Assembly: GCF_017813365.1 (NCBI RefSeq)
Contig: NZ_JAGIZA010000002.1
Coordinates: 290,394-354,393, forward strand
Source of the DNA: Roseomonas indoligenes
GTDB lineage: Bacteria; Pseudomonadota; Alphaproteobacteria; Acetobacterales; Acetobacteraceae
Direction of reading: 5' to 3'
Length of the DNA stretch: 64,000 nucleotides
The position numbers and the translations under genes are program-made. The notes under the pieces were generated by a model. The model was not told the DNA's origin. It made no database searches and worked only from the letters and a program-made list of their open reading frames with translations. Below, one piece after another: positions 35,267 through 43,559 of the stretch (positions within the stretch are counted from its first letter, which is position 1; the number at the start of each line of letters is the position of its first letter).

Positions 35267-35992
35267 ATGGGCCGCCAGGAACTGTTGCACCGTCCCGCCT
35301 ACAGGGTGAGCTGGCGCCGCCGGCTGCTCCAGCTGCTTCTTGTCCTTCTGCTCGGTCCCCTGGCGCTGATCGGCGTCTTCCGCTTCGCCCCCGTGCCCGC
35401 CACGCCGCTGATGATCATCCGCTCCATTCAAGGGATTGGCCAGGACGTGGGGGAGGGGATGCGGCACGACTGGGTGCCGCTCGAATCCATCGCCCCCGCC
35501 CTGGCGGAGTCGGTGGTGGCTGGGGAGGACAACAACTTCTGCCGCGAGTCCCTAGGCTTCGACTTCGGCGCCATCCGCGAGGAGGTGGAGGCCTGGCAGG
35601 ATGGCGAGACGCCGCGCGGGGCCAGCACCATCACCATGCAGACGGCAAAGAACCTCTTCCTCTGGCCGGGGCGCGACCCCGTGCGGAAGCTGGTGGAGGC
35701 CTGGCTGACTCCGCAGGTCGCCCTTCTCTGGCCGAAGCGCCGGGTGATCGAGGTCTATCTCAACAGCGTGGAGTTCGGCCCCGGCATCTACGGCGCGGAG
35801 GCCGCCGCCCGGGCCTTCTTCAACAAGCCCGCCGCCCGGCTGACGCGGGGGGAGGCGGCGCGACTGGCGGCGGTGCTGCCAAGCCCCCTGAACTGGTCCG
35901 CCGCGCAGCCTTCCGAACGGGTGCAGCGCCGGGCGGCGGTGATCGAGCGGCGGGTGGGCCAGCTCGGGCCACTGCTGGACTGCCTGCGATAG
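35267..35992 (+). CDS. mtgA: monofunctional biosynthetic peptidoglycan transglycosylase
   Basis: A 241-aa GT51 enzyme polymerising lipid II. There is one N-terminal membrane helix (LLQLLLVLLLGPLALIGVFRF), then the GT51 motifs: ESVVAGEDNNFCRESLGFD (catalytic Glu of the GED), GASTITMQTAKNLFLWPGR, KRRVIEVYLNSVEFGPGIYGAEAAARAFF and EAARLAAVLPSP. The usual His of the 'EDxxFxxHxG' motif is replaced (CRES), a mild departure. ATG 35267 gives the normal MtgA length; the frame is open upstream but without a signal. Confidence 0.92.
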   Translation: MGRQELLHRPAYRVSWRRRLLQLLLVLLLGPLALIGVFRFAPVPATPLMIIRSIQGIGQDVGEGMRHDWVPLESIAPALAESVVAGEDNNFCRESLGFDFGAIREEVEAWQDGETPRGASTITMQTAKNLFLWPGRDPVRKLVEAWLTPQVALLWPKRRVIEVYLNSVEFGPGIYGAEAAARAFFNKPAARLTRGEAARLAAVLPSPLNWSAAQPSERVQRRAAVIERRVGQLGPLLDCLR

Positions 35993-36106
35993 GCGCGGGG
36001 CTGCCATGGGCCCGGGAACCCGCCGCGGACCGCCGCGCTTAGCCCGCGCATGCCGCGCCGGCCCCGGGGAACCGGCCCTGGGACCCGCGGGGCCGGAGAC
36101 CCGACC

Positions 36107-36685
36107 ATGCGCCTTCCCCCGATCCCACCCGAGGCCCTCACCGAGGCGCAGCGCCCGCTCGACACTCGGCTCCGCAAGGATATCGGCCGCTGGCTGCAGG
36201 GCTTCGTGTCGGAGCGGCCGGACGGCGCGCTGATCGGCCCCTTCGCGCCGATGCTGCACTTCCCGCAATTCGGCGGCCCCCTCTGGGACTACATCGCCGC
36301 CCTGTCAGAGAACTCGACCCTGCCGAAACCGGCGCATGAGGTGGCTATCCTCGTCACCGGCGCCCGGTTCCGCTCGCGCTACGAGCTCTACGCGCATGAG
36401 AAGGTGGCGACGGCCCGCGGCCTGTCGGAGGCCAAAGTCGCCACCATCGTTGCGGGCAACCGCCCCTCCGACCTCACCGCGGAGGAGGCGGCCGCCTACG
36501 ACGCCGCCTCAGTCCTCGTCGGCGGCGGGCAGCTGCCGGAAGCCACCTATCAGGCCGCGCTGAAGGCGTTCGGGGCGGAGGGCGTGGCGGAGCTGACCTA
36601 CCTCGTCGGCGCCTACTGCCTCGTCTCCGTCCTCCTCAACGCCTACGACGTCGCCGTCCCCGGGCGGGAGGAAGGGGTGGGGTAG
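36107..36685 (+). CDS. carboxymuconolactone decarboxylase family protein
   Basis: A 192-aa all-helical protein of the AhpD/CMD fold. The CMD core spans TLPKPAHEVAILVTGARFRSRYELYAHEKVA (residues ~72-103) with the conserved Glu and His, then LTAEEAAAYDAASVLVG. It lacks the CxxC of peroxidase-type members, so a thiol-peroxidase role is unlikely. ATG 36107 follows CCGGAGAC. It precedes an Old Yellow Enzyme gene by 72 bases; a shared pathway is possible but not shown. Confidence 0.8.
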   Translation: MRLPPIPPEALTEAQRPLDTRLRKDIGRWLQGFVSERPDGALIGPFAPMLHFPQFGGPLWDYIAALSENSTLPKPAHEVAILVTGARFRSRYELYAHEKVATARGLSEAKVATIVAGNRPSDLTAEEAAAYDAASVLVGGGQLPEATYQAALKAFGAEGVAELTYLVGAYCLVSVLLNAYDVAVPGREEGVG

Positions 36686-36757
36686 GCGGAGGCGGCGCGA
36701 TAGGGAAGTCTGCGGCGCCCGACCCGAATCCCGGGCGCCCGACTTCCGGAGATGCCG

Positions 36758-37873
36758 ATGAGCCAGCTTTTCCAACCCCTTTTGCTCGGCGCGCTGGAGC
36801 TGCCTAACCGGATCGTCATCGCCCCGATGTGCCAGTACTCGGCGGAGGACGGGCGCGCGACGGACTGGCACACCATCCATCTCGGCCATCTCGCCCTCTC
36901 CGGCGCCGGGCTGCTGGTGCTGGAAGCGACGGCGGTTTCCCCGGAGGGCCGCATCTCCCCCGCGGATCTCGGCCTCTACTCCGACGAGGACGAGGCGGCG
37001 CTGGGCCGGGTCCTGGCGGCGGCGCGGCGGTACTCCGCCATGCCGATCGCCGTCCAGCTCTCCCATGCCGGCCGCAAGGCCTCCAGCCGCGCCCCCTGGG
37101 ACGGCGGCACGCAGATCCGCCCCGGCGAGCCCGGCGGATGGCGGACCGAAGCCCCCTCCGCCCTAGCCCATGCCGAGGGCGAGGACACCCCGACCGCCCT
37201 GGACCATGCCGGGCTTGCACGGGTGCGCCAGGGTTTCGTGGAGGCCGCCCGCCGCGCCGCCCGGATCGGGCTGGACGGCATCGAGATCCATGGCGCCCAC
37301 GGCTACCTGCTGCACCAGTTCCTCTCCCCGCTCGCGAATGTCCGCAACGACGAGTATGGCGGCAGCCTCGAGAACCGGATGCGCTTCCCGCTGGAGGTGT
37401 TCGACGCCGTGCGCGAGGCCTTCCCGACGGATCGACCGGTCTGGATGCGCCTCTCCGCCACGGACTGGGTGCCCGGCGGCTGGGACGTGGAGAGCACGAT
37501 CGCCATGGCCCGTGCCCTGAAGGCGCGCGGCTGCGACGCGATCCATGTCAGCACCGGCGGCGTCTCCCCGCGCCAGCAGATCCCGCTGGCGCCGGGCTAC
37601 CAGCTTCCCTTCGCCCGCCAGGTGAAGGCGGCGGTGGACCTGCCCGTCATCGGCGTCGGCCTCATCACCGAGCCGGAGCAGGCGGAGGCGGTGATCGCGG
37701 GCGGCGACGCGGATGCCGTGGCCCTGGCGCGGGCCATCCTCTACGACCCGCGCTGGCCCTGGCACGCCGCGGCGAAGCTCGGCGCGCGGGTGGCCGCGCC
37801 GAAGCAGTACTGGCGGTCCCAGCCGCGGGAGTTCAAGGATCTCTTCACCGGCGCCGCCTACGTGCAGCGCTGA
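36758..37873 (+). CDS. NADH:flavin oxidoreductase, Old Yellow Enzyme family (YqjM-like)
   Basis: A 371-aa FMN-dependent TIM-barrel ene-reductase. Motifs: PNRIVIAPMCQYSAEDG near residue 18, GLLVLEATAVSPEGR, VQLSHAGRKAS near 95, GIEIHGAHGYLLHQFLSPLAN (catalytic His pair) and VAPKQYWRSQPREF at the end. The Cys after the first Met and the WR end are typical of thermophilic-like YqjM enzymes that reduce activated alkenes. ATG 36758 is preferred to 36752 because it is six bases from GGAG. Confidence 0.9.
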   Translation: MSQLFQPLLLGALELPNRIVIAPMCQYSAEDGRATDWHTIHLGHLALSGAGLLVLEATAVSPEGRISPADLGLYSDEDEAALGRVLAAARRYSAMPIAVQLSHAGRKASSRAPWDGGTQIRPGEPGGWRTEAPSALAHAEGEDTPTALDHAGLARVRQGFVEAARRAARIGLDGIEIHGAHGYLLHQFLSPLANVRNDEYGGSLENRMRFPLEVFDAVREAFPTDRPVWMRLSATDWVPGGWDVESTIAMARALKARGCDAIHVSTGGVSPRQQIPLAPGYQLPFARQVKAAVDLPVIGVGLITEPEQAEAVIAGGDADAVALARAILYDPRWPWHAAAKLGARVAAPKQYWRSQPREFKDLFTGAAYVQR

Positions 37874-37876
37874 CGA

Positions 37877-38713
37877 TCACGCCGGCGGGCCATGATGGCC
37901 CGCCAGCCAGTCCAGCAGCACCTCCCGCGCGCGCGGATCGCCGTGGATGACCGGATGGCCTGACCATCCCGAGCGGTGGAGGGTGCTGCCGGGAATGGCG
38001 GCCGCCAGCGCCTCCCCCATGGCGGTCGGCACCACCGGGTCCGCGGCGGAGACCATCACCAGCGTCGGCGGCATCGACCGCCCGGCGCGGATGGCGGCCC
38101 GGATGGCGGCGATGCCGTCCATCGGGTGCCGGTTCAGCAGGCCCACGGCCGGCAGCCAGGGCAGGTGGACGCGGATGGTGGCGGACATGGAGGTGAAGCC
38201 GCTGTCGATCACCAGAAGATCGGCCCGGCCGGTCGCGGCCAGGTGGATGGCCGGGGCGGAACCGATGCTCTCCCCCAGCACCGCCAGGCGCCGCCCCGGC
38301 CAGCGGGCGCGGGCCCAGGCGGCCATGGCCTCCGCCGTGGCCCGAAGGGAGGCCTCGGAAGGCGCGCCGGGATTGCCGGAATAGCCCGGATACTCCGCGG
38401 CGACGACGGGAATGCCGGCCCTCGCCAGGCTTTCCGTATCCATCGCGGACCAGGCCGCGCGGGACCCGTTCCCGTGGAGGAAGAGCAGCACGGGCGCCCC
38501 GGGATCCGTGGCCGCATCGGCGAAGAGGAAGGCGAGGCGTCCAGAGCCGGGCACCTCCAAACGCTCCATCTGCCAGATCCCCGCGGCCGCGACGGGCTGG
38601 CCATTGTGCCGGGCGGGAAAGAGGAAGCGTTCCTGCATGGCCCAGACCGTGACGACGGGCGCCACGGCCACCAGCAGCAGCACGATCAGGACAAGGCGCA
38701 ACAGGGCCCTCAT
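37877..38713 (-). CDS. membrane-anchored alpha/beta hydrolase (BEM46/ABHD13-like)
   Basis: A 278-aa hydrolase with an N-terminal membrane anchor (LLRLVLIVLLLVAVAPVVTVW). The fold is clear: APVLLFLHGNGS oxyanion strand near residue 72, AAEYPGYSGNPGAPSE near 105, nucleophile elbow LGESIGSA (Ser ~148), acid in VSAADPVVPTAMG and a His late in SGHPVIHGD. BEM46-type proteins are lipases or thioesterases of unknown substrate. It converges on the OYE gene with 3 bases between stops. Confidence 0.8.
   Translation of the reverse strand: MRALLRLVLIVLLLVAVAPVVTVWAMQERFLFPARHNGQPVAAAGIWQMERLEVPGSGRLAFLFADAATDPGAPVLLFLHGNGSRAAWSAMDTESLARAGIPVVAAEYPGYSGNPGAPSEASLRATAEAMAAWARARWPGRRLAVLGESIGSAPAIHLAATGRADLLVIDSGFTSMSATIRVHLPWLPAVGLLNRHPMDGIAAIRAAIRAGRSMPPTLVMVSAADPVVPTAMGEALAAAIPGSTLHRSGWSGHPVIHGDPRAREVLLDWLAGHHGPPA
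37884..37904 (+). terminator. candidate terminator hairpin after the OYE gene
   Basis: GGCGGGCCA and TGGCCCGCC form a perfect 9-bp stem around TGA, 11 bases past the OYE stop and inside the last codons of the opposing hydrolase. It lacks a T-run, so it may act only as an mRNA 3' end. Confidence 0.4.
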
Positions 38714-38755
38714 CGGCCAGGGTTAGCACCGGGGCGCATCAGGAAAGCCCGCGTT

Positions 38756-39031
38756 TCAGAGCGTCGGCCGCCGCTGGAAGCCCGGCCCGTCCGGCGGCTC
38801 CGCGAAGCTCTCCTCGATCCCCTCCACATAGGCCCCGCGCGGCCCCCGGCGGGCGGCGAGCAGCACGGAGCCCACCGCGTCCTCCTCCCCCGCCAGCAGG
38901 GCCTCCACGGTGCCGTCCGCCCGGTTCCGCACCCAGCCGGAAAGCCCGGCCGCGCCCGCCTCCCGCACCATCCAGTCCCGGTAGCCCACGCCCTGCACGC
39001 GGCCGCGGATGCGGAGGAGGCGGGCCTTCAC
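38756..39031 (-). CDS. acyP: acylphosphatase
   Basis: A 91-aa enzyme that hydrolyses acyl phosphates. The active site is present: GRVQGVGYRDWMV with the phosphate-binding Arg near residue 18, and GWVRNRADGTVEALL with the catalytic Asn near 36. The start overlaps the stop of the ATP12 gene (ATGA), so it is translated with it. Confidence 0.93.
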   Translation of the reverse strand: MKARLLRIRGRVQGVGYRDWMVREAGAAGLSGWVRNRADGTVEALLAGEEDAVGSVLLAARRGPRGAYVEGIEESFAEPPDGPGFQRRPTL

Positions 39032-39729
39032 CGGGAGAGTTCCAGCAGCCGCGCCGAGAGCGCGATATCGGCCGCGATCCGCGCCCGCCGTGCCTCCGCC
39101 TCCGAATCCGTGCCCCAGAAGGATTCCTGATAGGTCTCGTCCAGCGTCGCCAGCCGGTGCGCCTCCGCCGCGTCGATCCGCCCGGCGGAGAGCGCGAGGC
39201 CGAGCACGAGGCTGCCCAGCGCCGGCACCGCGATACCCAGCGCCGAGATCCCGAAGGGCGAGTGCGCGGCCACCGCCGCCTGCAGCGCCCGCAGCGAGGA
39301 GGGCGGCTGCGCCACATGGGCGATGCCCTTCGCCACGTAGAGCGGCGCGTCGTATTGCAGCGCCGCCCAGTCCAGCAGGGGCTGCCAGTTCTCGGCCTCC
39401 AGCGCGGCCAGACGCGCGTCCTCCGCCCGATAGCAGAGCAGGTCACTCTCCCCGTACTCCGCGATGGCGGCCACGCTGGGCGCGGGATCGGGCGCGATCC
39501 GGTCCACGGCGGTGCCGACGAGGCGCGTCAGCGGCACCTCCTCCATCGACATCTCGCCGCCTTTCGTGCCGCCGGCGGCATGCCATTCGGCCGCCACGGC
39601 CTCGGCAAGCGGGCGGCTCGGCAGGTGCAGGGTGGTGCCGCCCGGCAGGCGCAGCGGCTTCCCATCGAGGGCGATGCCCCAGCCGGTCTCGACCGGTTGG
39701 ATGGCAGCTTGTTCCCAGAAACGCTTCAT
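39028..39729 (-). CDS. ATP12 family F1-ATPase assembly chaperone
   Basis: A 233-aa ATP12-type protein. It shows [29 protein letters not shown] at the start, [13 protein letters not shown] near 40, the family's MPLTRL-like segment [16 protein letters not shown] near 65, SDLLCYRAE near 97 and [24 protein letters not shown] near 190. In mitochondria and alphaproteobacteria ATP12 assists alpha-subunit assembly of F1-ATPase. It forms a two-gene unit with acylphosphatase. Confidence 0.88.
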   Translation of the reverse strand: MKRFWEQAAIQPVETGWGIALDGKPLRLPGGTTLHLPSRPLAEAVAAEWHAAGGTKGGEMSMEEVPLTRLVGTAVDRIAPDPAPSVAAIAEYGESDLLCYRAEDARLAALEAENWQPLLDWAALQYDAPLYVAKGIAHVAQPPSSLRALQAAVAAHSPFGISALGIAVPALGSLVLGLALSAGRIDAAEAHRLATLDETYQESFWGTDSEAEARRARIAADIALSARLLELSR

Positions 39730-39775
39730 GGCCGGGAATTGGGGTTCCCGGGGGTGCCATGGCAAGCTTTCCGGC

Positions 39776-40105
39776 ATGGGAACCGCGCTTGTCTATTCCG
39801 CGGCGGCGCTTGCCGAGATCGGCGGCTGCTTCGCATTCTGGGGCTGGCGCCGGCTGGGCTGGAGCGCCTGGGCGCTGCTGCCCGGCCTCGCCTCCCTCGC
39901 CCTTTTCGCCTGGCTGCTCACGCTCTCCGAGGCCTCTGGTGCGGGGCGCGCCTTCGCGGCCTATGGCGGTGTCTATGTCGCCGCCTCCATCGCCTGGCTT
40001 CTGGCCGTGGAAGGACGGATGCCCGACCGCTGGGACCTCGTGGGCGGCGCGCTCTGCCTCCTCGGCGCGGGCGTGGTGCTCTGGGGCGGCGGGGCGAACC
40101 GGTAG
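39776..40105 (+). CDS. YnfA/UPF0060 family small membrane protein
   Basis: A 109-aa protein with four hydrophobic helices. It matches UPF0060: [22 protein letters not shown] at the start, [31 protein letters not shown] in the middle, and [21 protein letters not shown]. These relate to small multidrug-resistance-type proteins but transport is not established. The frame is open upstream; ATG 39776 is where family members begin. Confidence 0.9.
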   Translation: MGTALVYSAAALAEIGGCFAFWGWRRLGWSAWALLPGLASLALFAWLLTLSEASGAGRAFAAYGGVYVAASIAWLLAVEGRMPDRWDLVGGALCLLGAGVVLWGGGANR

Positions 40106-40301
40106 GGTTGGGCGAGCGCGGGCACGAGGGACCTGCGCCGAAGCTGATTTCCGGGGCGGATACTAGGCCGCCCGGCCGTGCTGCTCCGCCGGCAGCGCTG
40201 CGCGCTCCGCCGCGCCGCCCAGAGAAAACCGTCTCGCTGCGCCAGAAACCTTTTGACGGAGATCGCCGGCCGGTGAACTATCGCTTCAGTTCGAAGACAT
40301 C

Positions 40302-40318
40302 GTATTCATTCAGGATAC
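40302..40318. promoter_or_regulatory. candidate operator just upstream of the IclR gene
   Basis: GTATTC and GGATAC (inverted repeat, 5 of 6 positions) flank ATTCA, ending 4 bases before the GTG start. IclR proteins often bind such sites to control themselves and the following genes. The rest of the 216-base gap after ynfA shows no gene. Promoter boxes could not be placed confidently. Confidence 0.4.
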
Positions 40319-40321
40319 AAC

Positions 40322-41080
40322 GTGCCCGACGGAACCGATATCCCGGAGGAGGCCGAGGCGGCGAGTGAGGGTGGCGTCCGCCCCCTTGCCTCCGCGCTGA
40401 AGACCCTTGCCCTGCTGGATCACCTCAGCCACAGCCGGCGCCCCGTCCGGCTCTCCGTGCTGTCGCGCGAACTCGGCGCCGGGCGGGCCACGATCTACCA
40501 GCGCCTCGTCACCCTGATGGCGGCTGGCTGGGTGGAGCAGACGCCCGAGGGCCAGTTCCGCCTCACCCTCCGCGCCGCGCGCCTGTCCCAGGCCGCGACG
40601 GAGCAGGCCGGGCTCGGGGATCGCACCCTCTCCGTCCTCGAGACGCTCTGCGCCGCCACGGGTGAGGCCGCCTCCCTCGCCGTGCTGGAGGACGGCGTGC
40701 CCCGCATCGTGCAGCGCGTGGAGCCGAGCGGCGTGCTGCGCGTGGAGATGCGCGTCGGCGCCGCCATGGACCTGGAGGGCAGTGCCTCCGGCCGCGTCCT
40801 GCTCGCCTATCTCGATCCGGCGAAAGCACGTCGTCTCGCCCCCGGCCTCGACCCCGCGGTCCTGGAGGAGGTGCGGCAGAGCGGCCATTCCATCTCCTCC
40901 GGCCAGACGATGGAGGGCATCCGCGCCGCCGCCGTCCCGGTTTTCGGGCATGACGGCGCCTGCGCCGCCGCCCTCTCCCTCGTCGCGCCGGCCCACCGCT
41001 TCGCGCCGGACGGCTGGATCAAACCCCTTTGCGCCGCGGCCCGCCGCCTGCGCGCCATCATGGAGGGCCGCCCCGCGTGA
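40322..41080 (+). CDS. IclR family transcriptional regulator
   Basis: A 252-aa regulator. The winged-helix N-terminus covers residues ~20-85 (ASALKTLALLDHLSHSRRPVRL; GRATIYQRLVTLMAAGWVEQTPEG), followed by the IclR effector domain with AASLAVLEDGVPRIVQRVEPSG and MDLEGSASGRVLLAYL, ending FGHDGACAAALSLVAP. The GTG start sits next to a palindrome. Its stop overlaps the next GTG start, so it belongs to the unit that follows and likely senses that pathway's substrate. Confidence 0.88.
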   Translation: MPDGTDIPEEAEAASEGGVRPLASALKTLALLDHLSHSRRPVRLSVLSRELGAGRATIYQRLVTLMAAGWVEQTPEGQFRLTLRAARLSQAATEQAGLGDRTLSVLETLCAATGEAASLAVLEDGVPRIVQRVEPSGVLRVEMRVGAAMDLEGSASGRVLLAYLDPAKARRLAPGLDPAVLEEVRQSGHSISSGQTMEGIRAAAVPVFGHDGACAAALSLVAPAHRFAPDGWIKPLCAAARRLRAIMEGRPA

Positions 41081-42804
41081 GCGCCGCGCTCGAACCCGCC
41101 GCGGCGCACGCGCCGCAAGACGACACCGCGCGGCCCGCGCCGCGCGACCCCGCCTTCCTGATGCAGCCGGAGCGGCTGGCGGCCTTCCAGCCCAGCCGCG
41201 TCTCCGCCTCCCGCGCGCTCATGGCCCAGGCCATCGCCGAGCATTGGCGGATCGCCACCCGGCGCTTCGACATCGGCGCGGATTCCGCGGGCACCGCGAT
41301 CTACGAGATCGCGACGCCCGGCGGCACCTTCTCCTTCCTCGTCTACTCCAACACGCCGCAGCGTGCCGGCCGCACCGGCCGCATCATCGGCCGCACCTGG
41401 GACATGACCGGGGCGCTGGTGGAGGGCGTGGCGACGGAGGAGGTGGTGGAGACCACGCGGCGGGAGCTGCCGAAGCTCTATGCCGGCCGCGCCACGCCCG
41501 GCACGCTCATCTGGTGCCGCTCCAACCGATCCATGCGAGTCTTCGACGCCACCGTGGCGGCCCTGGCCTCCGGCCGGCAGCCGGATGCCGCGCTCGTCGC
41601 GCAGTCCTGCTACCTCATGCGCAACACGGGGCTGGACGGGAACGGCACCTTCGGCACGCGCTCCTTCCTCGCGCTGGAGGAAGGCCACGCGCTGCGCCAC
41701 CCGCTCGCCGCGCAGATGCTGGCCGCCTACATGATGCGGGAATTCGCCGCCGACCTCGCGAACCACCTCGCCGCGCTGCAATCGCCGGATGCGGTGGCCC
41801 TTTCCCCGGAGGTGCGCCGCTTCCTCGGCATCGGCAATGGCTCCGCGCTGGGCCTGATCCTCTTCATCAACAACCACCCGCGCCTGATCAACGCCTGGAT
41901 CGCCGCGCGGGAGAAGGCCATCGCCGCCGCCCGCGCCCTGCCGGTTCAGGCCGCTGACGAGCGCCTGGCGAATCTGGAAACCCTGGTCCGCCGCGCCGCG
42001 CGCTTCCGGCGCGAGGACCGCATGGTTTACGACGCCTTTGCCCCCAGCGCCCTGATCGCGGAGGAACTGGAGGCGGTGGCCGGCCTCGTCGCCGCCCTGC
42101 ACGCGACGGGCAGCAAGGCCGCCTATCCGCTAGACGAACTCGCCGCACAGGTCACCGCCCGCTTCCACCCGGAGACGGAGGAAACCCTCCTTTCCCTCAT
42201 GATCGAGCTGGTGCCGGAGGAGGCCGACCACCTCGCCCGCTCCATGATCGTGACGGAGGAGATGGCGGTGCAGCCCGCCATGCATGCCGGTGCCCTGCGC
42301 GCCATCCTGCGGCGCGAATACGACTGGGCGCTGGCGATGGACCTGGCGAGGCCGGGTGCCTACGAGCACGTCTGGTACAAGTCCGCCACCGCCGAGGAGC
42401 CGCGCCGCGGCCCGAAGGCCGAAGCCCCGCCCGGCACCTTCAACCTCGGCCTCGACGTGCCGGGCCTTGTCCAGACGCTGGACGCCGCCCTGGCCGGGCG
42501 CGACACCGAGGAGCCCGTGGCCCGCCTCCTCCTCGTCCGTCCGGACCTCCGCCAGATCGTGGCCCGCGTGCAGAGCCTCTCGGGCCTGCCCTATCACCAG
42601 CCGCGCGTGAACATCATGGCGGACGACTTCGTGCCCGCGCACATGGTGCGGCTGATGAACGTCGCGCTGCACGGGGTGGACAAGACGCGCGACTACCTCG
42701 CCCGCAACCTGCGCGGCGTGCTGTTCCACGGCGCCCCGGTGGCCGCCGATCTTGCCACGGGCGCCGATCCCGACTGGTTCTATCCGCCGGAGCCGCACGC
42801 ATGA
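41077..42804 (+). CDS. protein of unknown function in IclR/ABC operon
   Basis: A 575-aa soluble protein without signal or membrane segments. I cannot place it in a family. Notable segments: FSFLVYSNTPQRAGRTGRIIGRTWD near 85, TLIWCRSNRSMRVFDATVAAL near 145, a Gly-rich GLDGNGTFGTRSFLALEEGHALRHPLAAQ near 188, GIGNGSALGLILFINNHPRLINAW near 250, REYDWALAMDLARPGAYEHVWYK near 412 and a C-terminal YHQPRVNIMADDFVPAHMVRLMN. The GTG start and the stop both overlap their neighbours by 4 bases, so it must be translated with IclR and the 252-aa protein. The conserved-looking His, Arg and Asn clusters suggest an enzyme, possibly with the next protein as partner. Confidence 0.75.
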   Translation: MSAALEPAAAHAPQDDTARPAPRDPAFLMQPERLAAFQPSRVSASRALMAQAIAEHWRIATRRFDIGADSAGTAIYEIATPGGTFSFLVYSNTPQRAGRTGRIIGRTWDMTGALVEGVATEEVVETTRRELPKLYAGRATPGTLIWCRSNRSMRVFDATVAALASGRQPDAALVAQSCYLMRNTGLDGNGTFGTRSFLALEEGHALRHPLAAQMLAAYMMREFAADLANHLAALQSPDAVALSPEVRRFLGIGNGSALGLILFINNHPRLINAWIAAREKAIAAARALPVQAADERLANLETLVRRAARFRREDRMVYDAFAPSALIAEELEAVAGLVAALHATGSKAAYPLDELAAQVTARFHPETEETLLSLMIELVPEEADHLARSMIVTEEMAVQPAMHAGALRAILRREYDWALAMDLARPGAYEHVWYKSATAEEPRRGPKAEAPPGTFNLGLDVPGLVQTLDAALAGRDTEEPVARLLLVRPDLRQIVARVQSLSGLPYHQPRVNIMADDFVPAHMVRLMNVALHGVDKTRDYLARNLRGVLFHGAPVAADLATGADPDWFYPPEPHA

Positions 42805-43559
42805 GCGCCGCCTGCACGGAGGCCCCCGTCACCCTGCTGCCGCGCGAGGTGCGGCTGGTGGTGGAACGCATCCTTCTCCTCACCACGGTTCCGCACGGCC
42901 TGATCCCCGCCGTGCGTGACGTGGTGCTCTATTCCGCCGCCGCCGGCCTGGGCGGCCTGCCCCTGCTGCGCCGGCGCTTCGATGATCTGCGCGCCGCCGA
43001 TGTCGCCGCCCTCCGCATCACCGAGCCCGCGCCCGGCCACCTGACCGTGGACGCCGGCGGCGGGCACGCCTGGGTGGTTCTGCCGGCGATCCTGGACGCG
43101 CTGGGCGAGGCCGCCGCGCGGGAAGGGGCGGCCCTGGCCGAGGTGACGAACCTGCGCGATCCGGAGGAGCTCTGCACCGCCAGCGCCTACGCTCCGCGCG
43201 AGGGCCTGTCCGTCTTCGTCACCGACGGCGCCTGCACAGGCCCCGCCACGGGCCGCGACGCCGCGCTGCTCCGGGCCGGGCAGGGCGCGATCACGCTGGC
43301 CGCCGCGCCCACCGCCGCGCGAGACGCCGTGCTGGAGCGCGTGCTGCGCCAGGGCGTGGTGGTGGAGCCGGCCCTGTGGTGGGACCTGCACCACCTCTCC
43401 AACACCGCCCTCTCCACCGACACCCCGGAGTCGCGCCGCCATGCCGGCCCGGTGATCGTCGAGGCCGATGGCCGCATCACCGGCCGCACCGACCACGACG
43501 ACGACACGGACCTTTCCCTCCTCACCAGCGCCAAGCCGGAATCCGCGAATGCTCATTGA
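42801..43559 (+). CDS. protein of unknown function, partner of the 575-aa protein
   Basis: A 252-aa soluble protein of no recognised family. It contains LPREVRLVVERILLLTTVPHGLIPAVRD (residues ~13-40), GGHAWVVLPAILDALGEAAAREG near 90, LCTASAYAPREGLSVFVTDGACTG near 130, and WWDLHHLSNTALSTDTPESRRHAG near 193 with two adjacent His. Its ATG overlaps the upstream stop (ATGA) and its last 11 bases overlap the M19 gene, so all three are translated together. The constant pairing implied by this overlap suggests a complex or sequential enzymes. Confidence 0.7.
   Translation: MSAACTEAPVTLLPREVRLVVERILLLTTVPHGLIPAVRDVVLYSAAAGLGGLPLLRRRFDDLRAADVAALRITEPAPGHLTVDAGGGHAWVVLPAILDALGEAAAREGAALAEVTNLRDPEELCTASAYAPREGLSVFVTDGACTGPATGRDAALLRAGQGAITLAAAPTAARDAVLERVLRQGVVVEPALWWDLHHLSNTALSTDTPESRRHAGPVIVEADGRITGRTDHDDDTDLSLLTSAKPESANAH

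Noticed and set aside
33497-35992. 831-codon plus-strand frame ending in mtgA
   Set aside because: Only the last 241 codons match GT51; the first part is the antisense of the helicase, so it is not a fusion protein.
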